From Circinella umbellata (lineage: Eukaryota > Mucoromycota > Mucoromycetes > Mucorales > Lichtheimiaceae), in contig JAIWNF010000072.1 of NCBI GenBank assembly GCA_025093555.1, positions 124,001-188,000 on the forward strand: a stretch of 64,000 bases of DNA. The letters are read 5' to 3'. This document shows, piece by piece, positions 35,770 to 45,419 of this stretch; the first letter of the stretch is position 1; every line of letters starts with the position of its first letter. The notes below the pieces were generated by a model, which had not been told where the DNA came from, did no database searches, and saw nothing but the letters and a program-made list of their open reading frames with translations. A program made the position numbers and the translations under genes.

Positions 35770-36539
35770 TGCTTTTTTTCAATTTTTTTGTACTCTTTTA
35801 TTTTATTTTAGTTTTATCTTTTTAAAATTGAAATTATAATAAAAAGAAGAAAAGGAACATTTTTTTTTTAAAAAAAAAAGGAATAAAAAAAGAAAAAATA
35901 ATGGTCATATTGAAATTATTATTTACAAATAGTAACAAAAGAGTGTTGTTATAGAAAACAAAAAGGTAAAAAAAGTTTGGATTAATGCAAAAAGATAAAT
36001 TTTCCGATTAAGAAAAATTTGGGTTAAAGATAAAAAAGGTTTATGACGACAAAAAATAAAAAAATTCTCCGTTGAAAAAAAAACAAAACAAAAAACGATT
36101 AGGCGGTGGCGGCTCAATGTTTTCGAGTAGCACAGAGCCGGTTCAAACATGTGAAGATGTTCCGACGTACCCCGCAAAAAGAAGTTTAGCTTTAAAGAAC
36201 CCATGATTGGATATCTTTGAGATTTGTTGTAAATTATATGATGGTGTAATGTTATAAAATATATAACTTACAGCGGAGCTTCACAACTTTTTTTGATTTT
36301 TGAGAGACATCACACACATGCAAGATTATTAGAGTTAATTCGAACGTCAACTTATATCCTATGATTCATTGCCATATGAAATTTCTCAGATAACATATAT
36401 AAGTAGGCTATCAAAAAAGATGTTGTAAATTTCTCTTCTTTTTTTTTCTTTTTCTTTTCGTTTCTGGTTCCTTTTTTTAACTCTTTTCTTTTCTTAAATA
36501 CATAAATCAACCCCTCTCCTCTAAAAATACTTATATATA
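35770..36539. promoter_or_regulatory. Divergent promoter region of Sel1-repeat and SFC1 genes
   Basis: A 770-bp gap between divergent starts. Most is A/T homopolymer. A GC-richer block at 36100-36185 contains GGCGGTGGCGGCTC and GAGCCGGTTCAAACATG, a likely place for regulatory binding. CGGTTCAA resembles one half of the yeast carbon-source response element that controls SFC1, but the match is incomplete, so this is only a lead. A pyrimidine-rich tract precedes the SFC1 ATG. Confidence 0.45.
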
Positions 36540-38203
36540 ATGAGCAAAAATAACAACACTCAAAAGACACCTATTCTTACTCATCTTGTTGCTGGTGGTG
36601 CCGCTGGTTTTATGGAAGCATGTATTTGTCATCCTCTCGATACCGTCAAAGTTAGAATGCAACTTGCCAAGAGTGTTCAAAAGAGTGCTTCTGTAAGTTT
36701 ATTATATTAAGCTTTTTTTTGCATGATTCCAAAAAAAAGGGGACAGAAGGGGGTCCTAGGTTATTTTTTTTCTGTTCAAAACAACAAACTTCTATAATTT
36801 TGATTTCGACATCAAAAAATTGTAAAATTAAATAACTAAACATATATGTATATTTATTCCCATTGTTATTGTTATTATATACGATGATGCATTTCTATTG
36901 TAAAAATAGGGTAAGAAACTCGGTTTTGCTGGTGTTGGTGTCAGAATTGTAAAGAACGAAGGCTTCTTGGCTCTTTACAAGGGTCTTGGTGCTGTCATTG
37001 CTGGTATTGTCCCCAAGATGGCTATTCGTTTCAGTTCTTTTGAAATGTACAAGGGTGCTTTAGCTGATGAAAATGGTGTTAACTCTCGTACCAGTATTTT
37101 CTTCTGTAAGTTTATTAACTTGAGGCATATTATCATCATGATGATATTATTTTTTTAACTGTTTATATATTATAAATTTGATCATATGCTCATTCAATTT
37201 TTACTTGTGATAATATAGCTGGTCTTCTCGCTGGTACCACTGAAGCTGTCATGGTTGTTTCCCCTATGGATTTGATTAAGATCAGACTTCAAGTATGTAT
37301 TAATAATTTTTATTTTGGTTCCTGATAAAATAGAATACCGAGAAAAAGAGGAAAGATAAAAAACTAAATATTCTCCTCTCCAACTCTCCCCAACCATAAA
37401 AAACTTATTTAGGCTCAACGTAACTCCATGGCTGATCCTATGGATATTCCCAAGTATCGCAATGCTCCTCATGCTGCTTATGTTATCGTTAAGGAAGAAG
37501 GTTTCCGTGCTCTTTACAAGGGTGTTGCTTTGACCGCTTTAAGACAAGGTAAGAACGAATTTTCAGTTACAAACAGTCCTGGGAATATAGACTGTTTTCA
37601 GTTTAAAGTGTGATGATATATTATTCATGTGTGAAATAATATTGGATGGGAAATTTATATTGGGATGTCATTTGGGTATACATATGTATATACTTGTGAG
37701 AAAGGGGGAGAGTGGCAGGAGCAATTAAAAAAAAATCAAAGAGATAATTTAGCTGACATAAACCAAATTATACTATTATTTATCATACTCTAGCTACCAA
37801 CCAAGCTGCCAACTTCACTGCTTACCAAGAATTGAAGAGATGGGGTAAGAAGGTTCAAAATATTGAAGGTGAACTTCCTTCTTATCAAACCTTAGTTATT
37901 GGTGGTATTTCTGGTGCTATGGGTCCATTGTCCAATGCTCCTATTGATACTATCAAGACTCGTATCCAAAAGTCTAATATTGGTACTGGTTCTGCTTGGA
38001 ACCGTTTCACCACTGTCACCACTGATATCTACAAGAAGGAAGGTTTCCGTGCTTTCTATAAGGGTTTGACTCCTCGTGTCTTACGTGTTGCTCCTGGTCA
38101 ATCAGTTACCTTTGTTGTTTACGAAAAGGTTAAGGGTTGGTTAGAAGTTGCTCAAGGCAAGATCAAGGAAGGTGAAGTTACTATTCCTGCTCCTCAAAAA
38201 TAA
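36540..38203 (+). CDS. SFC1: Mitochondrial succinate/fumarate carrier
   Basis: Five exons: 36540-36692, 36910-37105, 37219-37292, 37413-37548 and 37794-38203, giving 322 residues, the same length as yeast Sfc1/Acr1. The three mitochondrial-carrier repeats are each marked by PxDxxK: HPLDTVKVRM (residues 31-40), SPMDLIKIRLQ and APIDTIKTRIQ. Sfc1-like landmarks include EGFLALYKGLGAVIAGIVPK, MAIRFSSFEMYKG, ATNQAANFTAYQELK and GLTPRVLRVAPGQSVTFVVY. The protein sits in the inner mitochondrial membrane and exchanges cytosolic succinate for matrix fumarate, linking the glyoxylate cycle to gluconeogenesis on C2 compounds. Codon use is GC-biased at third positions compared with neighbours, which suggests high expression. 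Confidence 0.96.
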
Positions 38204-38850
38204 GTTGAAAAGAAACAGTAGTTTTTTATTATTATTATTATAAGTTTGTGTATTTTATATTATCCAATTTTTTTTATCCCATCAATCAAAAAAGAAAACC
38301 ACTTTTCGCATTATATATTATTCTCCATGACAACAAATAATTATCATGAACAATAGCACACTTTTTTAAAAACAAAATCTCTACATTTCTTCTTAACTTT
38401 AGATATCCTTCTCATTCACAACTTTTTCGTTTTTGTTAGTTTTTTTTTATTAACTATTTCTCCGCTATTACTTCCTTTCCGCTTCTCTCCTCCCCCTTGT
38501 ACAATAAAGTCCATTTGTGTTTTTTTTCCAATCTTATCAAATCAATAATTCAAAATATTTTTTAATCCGAGATAATCCGTTCATTTGCACCAATAATTTA
38601 TTCTTTTTGATTCTAATAATCCACCCCACCTTTTTTGACGGAGTGGGTTAAGCTATGACCGAATGTTCCGATATTTTGGGGGAGATGAGTTAAAAAAAGA
38701 TAGGTTGGGGGTGGGGGGAGTAAGAGTCGAGATCAATTACCCAAAAGGTGGTCGATATATTTTTTAATATCAGCCACCCAAAAAAAAAACCGCGTTCAAC
38801 GTCCTCTTTATACTCTGAGCCAAAAAATAATTGAAACGGGAATAACAATA
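38204..38850. other. Spacer between SFC1 and TAN1
   Basis: This 647-bp stretch has the SFC1 3' flank (ATT-rich) and the TAN1 promoter. The stretch 38580-38800 has GGGGTGGGGGGAG and several GGxG runs, unusual in this AT-rich DNA, but no defined element was recognised. Confidence 0.5.
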
Positions 38851-40039
38851 ATGAAACGATCATCACATTCAAACGAACATCGTAAAAAACGTACAAAAAC
38901 ATATCATTGTTCCAAGGTAATATATTAACACACAAATATATATACACAAGTGAGAGTTCTGCTTTTTTTTTAAAAAAATAATATTAAGATCGTATTTTCA
39001 AAATAAAATAAAATAGGAAAGAGTAGGAGGTAGCGGTGGTGGAGGAAATTTTCAGGTGCAAGCCAATATGAGTGGAGTCATGGTAACTTGTACACGTTCG
39101 AAAGAATCTCGATCTCAAAAAGAGGTTATTGATTTATTTGAAGAGGTAAAATAATAGAAATAGAACGTAAACTTAAAAAATAGCTTTAACACACTTTTTT
39201 TTTATTTAATAGTACGCAAAAAAGCTTTATTCAAATGATGATGATTCAAAGGAAAAAGATAATAGCGAAGAAGAAGAAGAAGAATTGGATTTAGAAGCAC
39301 AAGTTGCTAAGGAATTAGCAGAATTAAAACAACCTACAAAAGATAATAAACAATCATTATTTTCGAATATTTCAACAAATATGGATTGTGGTAACACTTT
39401 TTTTTTTACTTGCATGAATTTTAATCAAAAAGATCATACAAGCTAAACTTAAAATTTCATCTTTAGTATTATTTATCAAGACACGTTCGCCTGTTGAACC
39501 TGTATCATTTGTTCATAAAATCTTGACAGATTTAAAAGAAGAAAAGAAACAAAGAACTCGTTATACAAGTCGATTTTTACCAGTAGAAAATACCTGTCAT
39601 GCAAATTTAAATGCTATTGAAAAAATGGCTGAATCCATGTTTAAACCCAAGTTTGAAAACAATTCAAAATCTGTAAGTTCTTTTCAAGTTTCATTGATAC
39701 ATAATATCTCCCTAACTAATATTATAATATATATCTATATCTGTATAGTTTGGTGTGATATGCCGAATTCGTAATTGTACTAAATTGGATAGAATGGAAG
39801 TTATTCAGAAACTTGCTAGTGTTGTAGGAGAAGGACATCGTGTGGATCTTGATAATCCTGATTTATCAATTATTGTTGAAATTTGTCAAAATATCTGCAT
39901 GATGTCTGTTGTGGAAGATTTCAATGAATTAAAAAAATACAATATTGAAAGTATATTAGGATTAAATGATAATGGTCCTCCACCGCCAAAAAATAAATCA
40001 AAACCAAAACCAGAAGAATCATCAGTCGAGAAAGAATAG
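38851..40039 (+). CDS. TAN1: tRNA acetyltransferase adaptor Tan1 (THUMP domain)
   Basis: Five exons: 38851-38916, 39017-39145, 39213-39390, 39467-39672 and 39749-40039, giving 289 residues, the length of yeast Tan1. A basic start (HRKKRTKTYH) is followed by MSGVMVTCTRSKESRSQKEV, the Tan1/THUMPD1 opening. An acidic run sits near residues 75-95. The THUMP domain reads LFIKTRSPVEPVSFVHKIL, then TRYTSRFLPVENTCHANL and FGVICRIRNCTKLDRMEVIQ, with IVEICQNICMMSVVEDF at its end. Tan1 binds tRNA and guides Kre33/NAT10 to make N4-acetylcytidine at position 12 of tRNA-Ser and tRNA-Leu. A Pro/Lys-rich tail closes the protein. Junctions fit the family throughout. Confidence 0.95.
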
Positions 40040-41392
40040 TAATAAAACCTAAAAATAATTTTGACCAAAACTATACATTGTTTGGTATACTATCATTATA
40101 AACACTATGAAGTTATATCATTAATCATGGATTTTTGCTTATTCATGACGTTTTATTATTATAAAAAGAAAATCCCTCATGCAAGTCCATGTGATTTTAG
40201 CATGAAAAATATTATTTTTTACAAACTCAATTCGCTCTTTCAAAAAAAAGAAGTTATTACATATTTTATCTATTGTTTGTCATGAAAAACATAGTAATTA
40301 TTTTGTCTCATAAACATATAAATAGTAATAATAAATTATATATAAAAATAATAAAAACTACTATATTCAGATAAAAATAAAGACTTATTCATGATTTATA
40401 TAGGTTCAATGATAAAAAGTTTGAAATGCTACTACTTAACAATATATTACACAAAAAAAAACATGTTTCAAAAAAAGTCAATATATCTTTTTTTCATGGC
40501 CCTTTTCTCACCAGTAAAAAATTTCGTGGCCCACTCTTCTTTATTGTTTCACAGGTACATTCTTTTTTTTTCTCATGGCCACATCATAGTTTTTGTATAT
40601 CAGGTGCAGTTTACAAAAGAAGGTTTCGATTCAAAAATGAGCTGAACTTACTTTAAACAATAATTTTATATTATGTATTAGTATCGAAACTTATATCTTT
40701 ATTACTATTACGTATTATTCTTATTTATAAAAATCATATTGAGTTTTTTTCCCTGATGATGTGTGGTGGGCTTATTTGGAAGAAAACGAAACACTTGATC
40801 AAATATGAATCATCATTTTAATAATAAAAGTAGTTTAGCTTACTTGAATCAAGCTTGTTGTATAATTTCAGTCTTCATCCATAACCGCATCAATAATTTT
40901 TCCCACGACAAAAAGAAAAAACTTTTCTTTCATTGTACTTATGTTTAAGAATCGAGTATAATATAACCTAGTAAGGGATTAGCAGCTTACTTTGATCTTA
41001 CTAAGTACACTCCGCTCATCTGTAAATATTAAATAGACTGGTATGATCTTTATGGTTAATAACTATTCGCCATTGTAAACAATGGAGATTGTGTGACATT
41101 GTTAATATTATGTTTCTTGTAAACAAAATAATAATAATAATCACGTATAAGCTGACAATGAAACATTCATTAAATAAGTTGCTGTAAATATTCTAGAAGT
41201 ACTTTTATTATTATTATTATTCTTTTCAATTACTTTTCGTATATTGTTTGATATGTGCGAACGTAAGGTAAACTCTTTTTATTTGTTTAATTAGCTGACA
41301 TGTTTGAAATTTTAACACTGTCAACTATATATCAAGGAAAATGGAGAACAAACGTTACAAGCTACTAATTTGATGACCAAGGTTATTATTTT
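40040..41392. other. Intergenic region after TAN1
   Basis: About 1.35 kb, AT-rich. ORFs of 74-84 codons at 40.06-40.66 kb are low-complexity and lack support. It leads directly into the TIR element at 41393. Confidence 0.5.
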
Positions 41393-42705
41393 GGAATGAC
41401 TACGGGCGCGCCAAAAATCCATAGTCAGACGAGGGGCGCGCCAATTCCAAGCCGGCACTTTGGTGACATGGTACGCTCTTCGTCTGTTTTATTTATGCTT
41501 GTTCTTGTTCAAGTTTGCTTTATGAAACTGGGGTTTCCTCTCCTTTAAATAAAAGAATTATGGATAAAATATGAAAAACTAGTTGAATCGTAGTATTTTG
41601 AATATTTTATGATAATAAAACTTCAATTCATGTGAACATCTATTAATATATATATATATATATATATCAAATTAAATTAAGGATTGATTTCTAAAGTAAA
41701 AAATCATATCCAGCTTTTATTTTGATTTTTGATGAAGGCTTCGGTAATGACATTTTGAAATAATTATGTAATGAAATGTAGTACTTATACTAATATTTGA
41801 TGTTGTATATATTAATATAAGCTTGCTATTACGGGATCCATGGATCAGCTGGATTTTCCAACAGAAGTTCATTCTAACAAAGAAAACAACATTTGAAGAC
41901 TATGCCATTATATTTATACTAAGTGTTCTTATGCTTGAGGTTTGTGCTTGACTCATTCAACAAGATTACAACAAGATTTAATATGAGGATGCAATAAAAG
42001 TCTTGTTTAGGAATCAAAATCTTGGCTCTGGAGTCTACCATGAGCTACAAGACAAAGGTTATGACTTTTAGAAGAGATTTCTATAAGCTATTTTTATTCT
42101 TATTTAATATGTTGATTTGATTTTTTTTATCGTTTTGTACTACGTATTATATTCATGTCATCTTTTTTTTTTCGTTCCGCTATGTATGACCCAATTGCTT
42201 ACTTCGTAATCTGTATTATATATATATATAAATTATTCCTTTATCCTCGATATTTAATCATTCTTTTTTCAGCTGCTTTTATGACCCCACCCATTCAATA
42301 TTATAATTTATATGTTCTTTTCTTGTAATTTCGTTTATCTATGATACAACATATTATATTACGTACGTATAACTGATATATGTCTACATTTAGTACCACT
42401 TTTTAATCTATTATGTCTTAATGCTTCGGTCCTTTGTTAGTGGCTTCTTTGATGTATAGTTGCGATATATTGCACCTTTTAATAATTTTTTGCTTCAGTG
42501 ATTTTTGAGTATATTTTATGGGTACGTAGAAATAGAAACTCTATGTTCAATTGACACAATACGTTAAATATATTGTTAATAAGTATTGTTGAGATTGTGA
42601 ATATTTTGAATAAGAAGAAGAAGAAGAAGGGTAGACCAAGGGTAGACGAAGGTGGGGGATGTTACTAAAGTGACGGCTCAGAATTGGCGCGCCCGTAGTC
42701 ATTCC
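41393..42705. mobile_element. Non-autonomous TIR element with GC-rich ends
   Basis: A perfect 21-bp inverted repeat, beginning GGAATGACTACGGGCGCGCC, bounds 1313 bp at 41393-41413 and 42685-42705. A second, longer but imperfect match pairs 41434-41490 with the inside of the right end: GGGCGCGCCAATTC, then GCCGnCACTTTnGTnACAT and TTCGTCT. The left end therefore holds two nested copies of the terminal motif. The interior has no coding frame and includes a (TA)n run at about 41644-41668. No clear target-site duplication was seen. It looks like a non-coding DNA transposon derivative. Confidence 0.7.
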
Positions 42706-42956
42706 CTTTTTTTTCTAGAGAAGGGTATTACATTATTTATTTATTTATTTTTTGCTTCTTTTCGTAAATTATACTATGCTAACCACGTTAGTATTATTTA
42801 TACTGTATAAATAAATTTATTGTGGCATACCGAATCGGCGCGTATATATATTTGAAAGTAGTTCTAATGAGTTTTTAGATCACTTCAAATATATATATAT
42901 ATAAATAATGCTTATGTACGTAATTATCATATATTCTTTTAATTTATTGAGTTTTC
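42706..42956. other. Spacer with an AT-rich inverted repeat
   Basis: Between the TIR element and the membrane-protein ORF. TATATATATTTGAA at about 42843-42856 is mirrored by TTCAAATATATATA at 42883-42896, which could fold as a hairpin in the 3' flank of the minus-strand gene. Confidence 0.5.
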
Positions 42957-43418
42957 TTATTCTATTGTAGAGGTGTTTTTATAAATATATATGATGGTGA
43001 AAGATTCTATGATTATAAGGCATAATACAAAAAGATATTCGAGGACTGTAGCAAGATAATAATAAAAATTAATCTCGTTATCCATCCAATGGGTATCAAG
43101 TGCAAGGTTATCACAGTTTTCAGTACAATAAATTGTAGCACGATATTGTTGTTGAAGTATTAGCTCGGACTGCTCATTTCGAATTGCTTGTTCGATTGTA
43201 CGTTTAATTATTATTTGATCCTTGATAAATGTTCCAAGATAAAGCAAAAACGCCAAGATAAGTAAACCAAGCTGTAAATAACAACATGACTGCATTATAA
43301 GTCCTCTATCATCAAATACTTGAAATAAAAATGCAAAAATGCCTAATATATAGATAAAATATATAATAAATGTTTTTATAATTATCAGCACACTAATAGT
43401 ATGAAATACGAGTAACAT
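42957..43418 (-). CDS. Candidate multi-pass membrane protein, unknown function
   Basis: An uninterrupted 153-residue frame. Hydrophobic helices lie at about 3-20, 22-36, 46-64 (YLQLGLLILAFLLYLGTFI) and 122-147 (YYYLATVLEYLFVLCLIIIE). Between the last two is a polar loop of about 55 residues with KDQIIIKRTIEQAIRNEQSE and a CTENCDN cysteine pair. This two-short, one-long loop layout is tetraspanin-like in outline, but the CCG motif is not present and no family is claimed. Helix/loop alternation and balanced charges are better than expected of random AT-rich DNA. It lies between two TIR elements and 9 bp after another small ORF on the same strand. Confidence 0.5.
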   Translation of the reverse strand: MLLVFHTISVLIIIKTFIIYFIYILGIFAFLFQVFDDRGLIMQSCCYLQLGLLILAFLLYLGTFIKDQIIIKRTIEQAIRNEQSELILQQQYRATIYCTENCDNLALDTHWMDNEINFYYYLATVLEYLFVLCLIIIESFTIIYIYKNTSTIE

Positions 43419-43427
43419 AGAAAATTA

Positions 43428-43679
43428 TTATGTACCCAAGTGGGCGACAAGGAATGCGGAGAATGTCAATAATTTCTGTCTAGCTTCTGTTGCCAATGGG
43501 TAAATGACCACCGAGTCACAAACATTAACAGATGCTTCGTTTGTTTCGAGATTTTTCTTTTTTTCAAACCAGTAGACCGGAAATTGAATGCCTAATACTT
43601 TTAATCCATCAATGTACGCTGCTGTTTGTTCATATAATTCAAGAGGGACACAGGCCTTGTTTGTATAAACTAACTTCAT
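43428..43679 (-). CDS. Small unknown ORF (83 residues)
   Basis: The frame starts at ATG 43679 and ends at TAA 43428. The product reads like a soluble protein fragment: TNKACVPLELYEQTAAYIDG, then GIQFPVYWFEKKKN and SVVIYPLATEARQKLL. Composition is far less biased than in spurious ORFs nearby. No family was recognised. Nine bases separate its stop from the start of the membrane ORF, in another frame. It could be the first part of a broken or spliced gene that includes that ORF. Confidence 0.45.
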   Translation of the reverse strand: MKLVYTNKACVPLELYEQTAAYIDGLKVLGIQFPVYWFEKKKNLETNEASVNVCDSVVIYPLATEARQKLLTFSAFLVAHLGT

Positions 43680-43960
43680 CTTTATTATTAATTTGAAGAG
43701 AACAAGAAGAAAATAGAGAGAGAAAAGTGGTATTTAGATAATGAAATTTTTTTTTTCTTCTGTTCACATCTTGTATTTATATCAATTTTTAGGCAACAAA
43801 AAAAGTAGCTGAGCAAATGTTTTATACGTACAGTTTTGAACGCTCGATTATATAAATAAGCGCCATCGCGCCACAAGCGGGGAAAGAAGTATACGCCCGT
43901 ACTTATTTCCTTTGTTTGTTTGTTTTTTTCGCTAGTAAATCTATTTCAATCCGGTACCTT

Positions 43961-45347
43961 TAATTTTGCAGTACTTTCTTGCAGTACTTTTTTGCAGTAG
44001 TAGTCGGACAAGACTGGGGATTTTCCGCCCAATTGACCGGATTTTATTGAGTATCACTAACTATAAAAATGGCTTTGCGGTACTCCTTGCAGTAGTTTGC
44101 GGCAGTAGTTTACAAATATGTTGGAGAAAAAAAATACTATCAGCTTTTTCTCATCATTTTCGATCATTCTATTTGAACCTTTTTTTTTTAGCCAGTAATA
44201 ATAATAACTATATCCAGTGTTTCTTTGCTGTCACCTTGGTTTAAAATAGTTTGATTTTAGGTAGCACATTATATATATTATTTTGTTCTTCTTCCCAATT
44301 TGTTTTTTAAAATTAATTAATTAATCTTTTAATACATCTTAATTCACAAGTTATTAGATCTAAAGTCACTATATTATTGCCTTCATTACATATATTGAGC
44401 AGTATATAGTACAATACTGATATTATTAATATTTTATTATTAGTTGAATAATCAATCATGTTGCTATATGATGAAAAAGAATCTCAATATATAAAGTTGC
44501 ATAAACAAAAGTAGCACAATTGAAAAAAAATTAAAGTTTTTTAGGCAATGCCTTTCTCTCTATCGGATCCAATCATTTAACTACTCAACAAGGCAATGAA
44601 TTAGGCAAACGCTTTACCCATTAAGCCATTTGAAGGTTTGATTTTAATTAATTATATCGAATCATTGATACCGGGCTTTTTTTTCTCATGTTTTTCCTCT
44701 TCTATAATAATATATGCTCTTAAAATGGAATTTAAAAATATAAAAAAAATCAACAAACTATTTGCTTAATAGAATACTTTGTCTACATATAATAGAAAAG
44801 TTCATAGTAGATGTATTCAACTATATCTATATTTGTGTGTGTGTTTTCTAGAAGCTAATTAATTTGATAATCATAAGAGCCTTAAAGCTGGTGAGTATAT
44901 AAAAAAAAGGCAGGGTTACTTCTAACGATTTTAGTGATTATGTGTCACTTTCTTTTTTTAGTAGGGATGTGGGGGATAGTATTTTTCAAAAAAGTAATTT
45001 CATAATCAATGTATTTCCTGAACTGATAAAGCTCAAAATTTAAGAGATTAGTATTAAATATCAAGCAATTGATTATCAAATGTATATTATTCATAAATTT
45101 ATGATATCATAATTTTTTTAAACAATATTGCATTAATACTATACAAAAACAAGTGTAATATATAATTTTATAAAAATCATTACTACACACAACTATTACA
45201 AGCTACTGCAAACTACCGCAAGGAGTACCGCAAAGCACCTTTTATAGTTAGTAATACTCAATAAAATCTGGTCAATTGTGCGGAAAATCCCCGGTCTTGT
45301 CCGACTACTACTGCAAAAAAGTACTGCAAGAAAGTACTGCAAAATTA
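43961..45347. mobile_element. 1.39-kb TIR transposon, non-autonomous, ~150-bp inverted ends
   Basis: Bases 43961-44110 and 45198-45347 are inverted copies about 95% identical over 150 bp, starting TAATTTTGCAGTACTTTCTT. Differences are single substitutions, for example agactgggg versus agaccgggg. Within each end the motif TTGCAGTA recurs several times. The outer ends fit insertion at a TA dinucleotide (left ...TTTA|ATTTTGCAG, right CTGCAAAAT|TACC...), as in Tc1/mariner-type elements, although palindromy makes this call ambiguous. The interior (about 1.1 kb) has no transposase frame. A tRNA-like stretch is inside at 44541-44632. It is a MITE-like, fairly young copy. Confidence 0.85.
44541..44632 (-). 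other. tRNA-like remnant inside the TIR element
   Basis: On the minus strand, TGGCTTAATGGG (44628-44617) fits the pol III A box in 11 of 12 positions. A weaker B-box-like TGATTGGATCC lies about 42 bases further on. No complete cloverleaf could be drawn. It may be a tRNA-derived scrap or SINE head, or chance. Confidence 0.25.
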
Positions 45348-45419
45348 CCCAAGTCCTTTCAATCCTAACAGAGCGTTCAGTTTATCGCTCGGTTTAGATA
45401 CTTCAACAAATAAAATTAA

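Noticed and set aside
36100..36185. Carbon-source response element in the SFC1 promoter
   Set aside because: Only a half-match (CGGTTCAA) is present, so no site was annotated, although the block may be regulatory.
35923..36204. 93-codon minus-strand ORF between Sel1 and SFC1 genes
   Set aside because: Phe/Leu-rich product of a T-rich promoter, no conserved feature, lies in divergent promoter space.
40391..40656. Overlapping ORFs with Phe/Tyr/Ile-rich products
   Set aside because: Low complexity and no start context or splice support.
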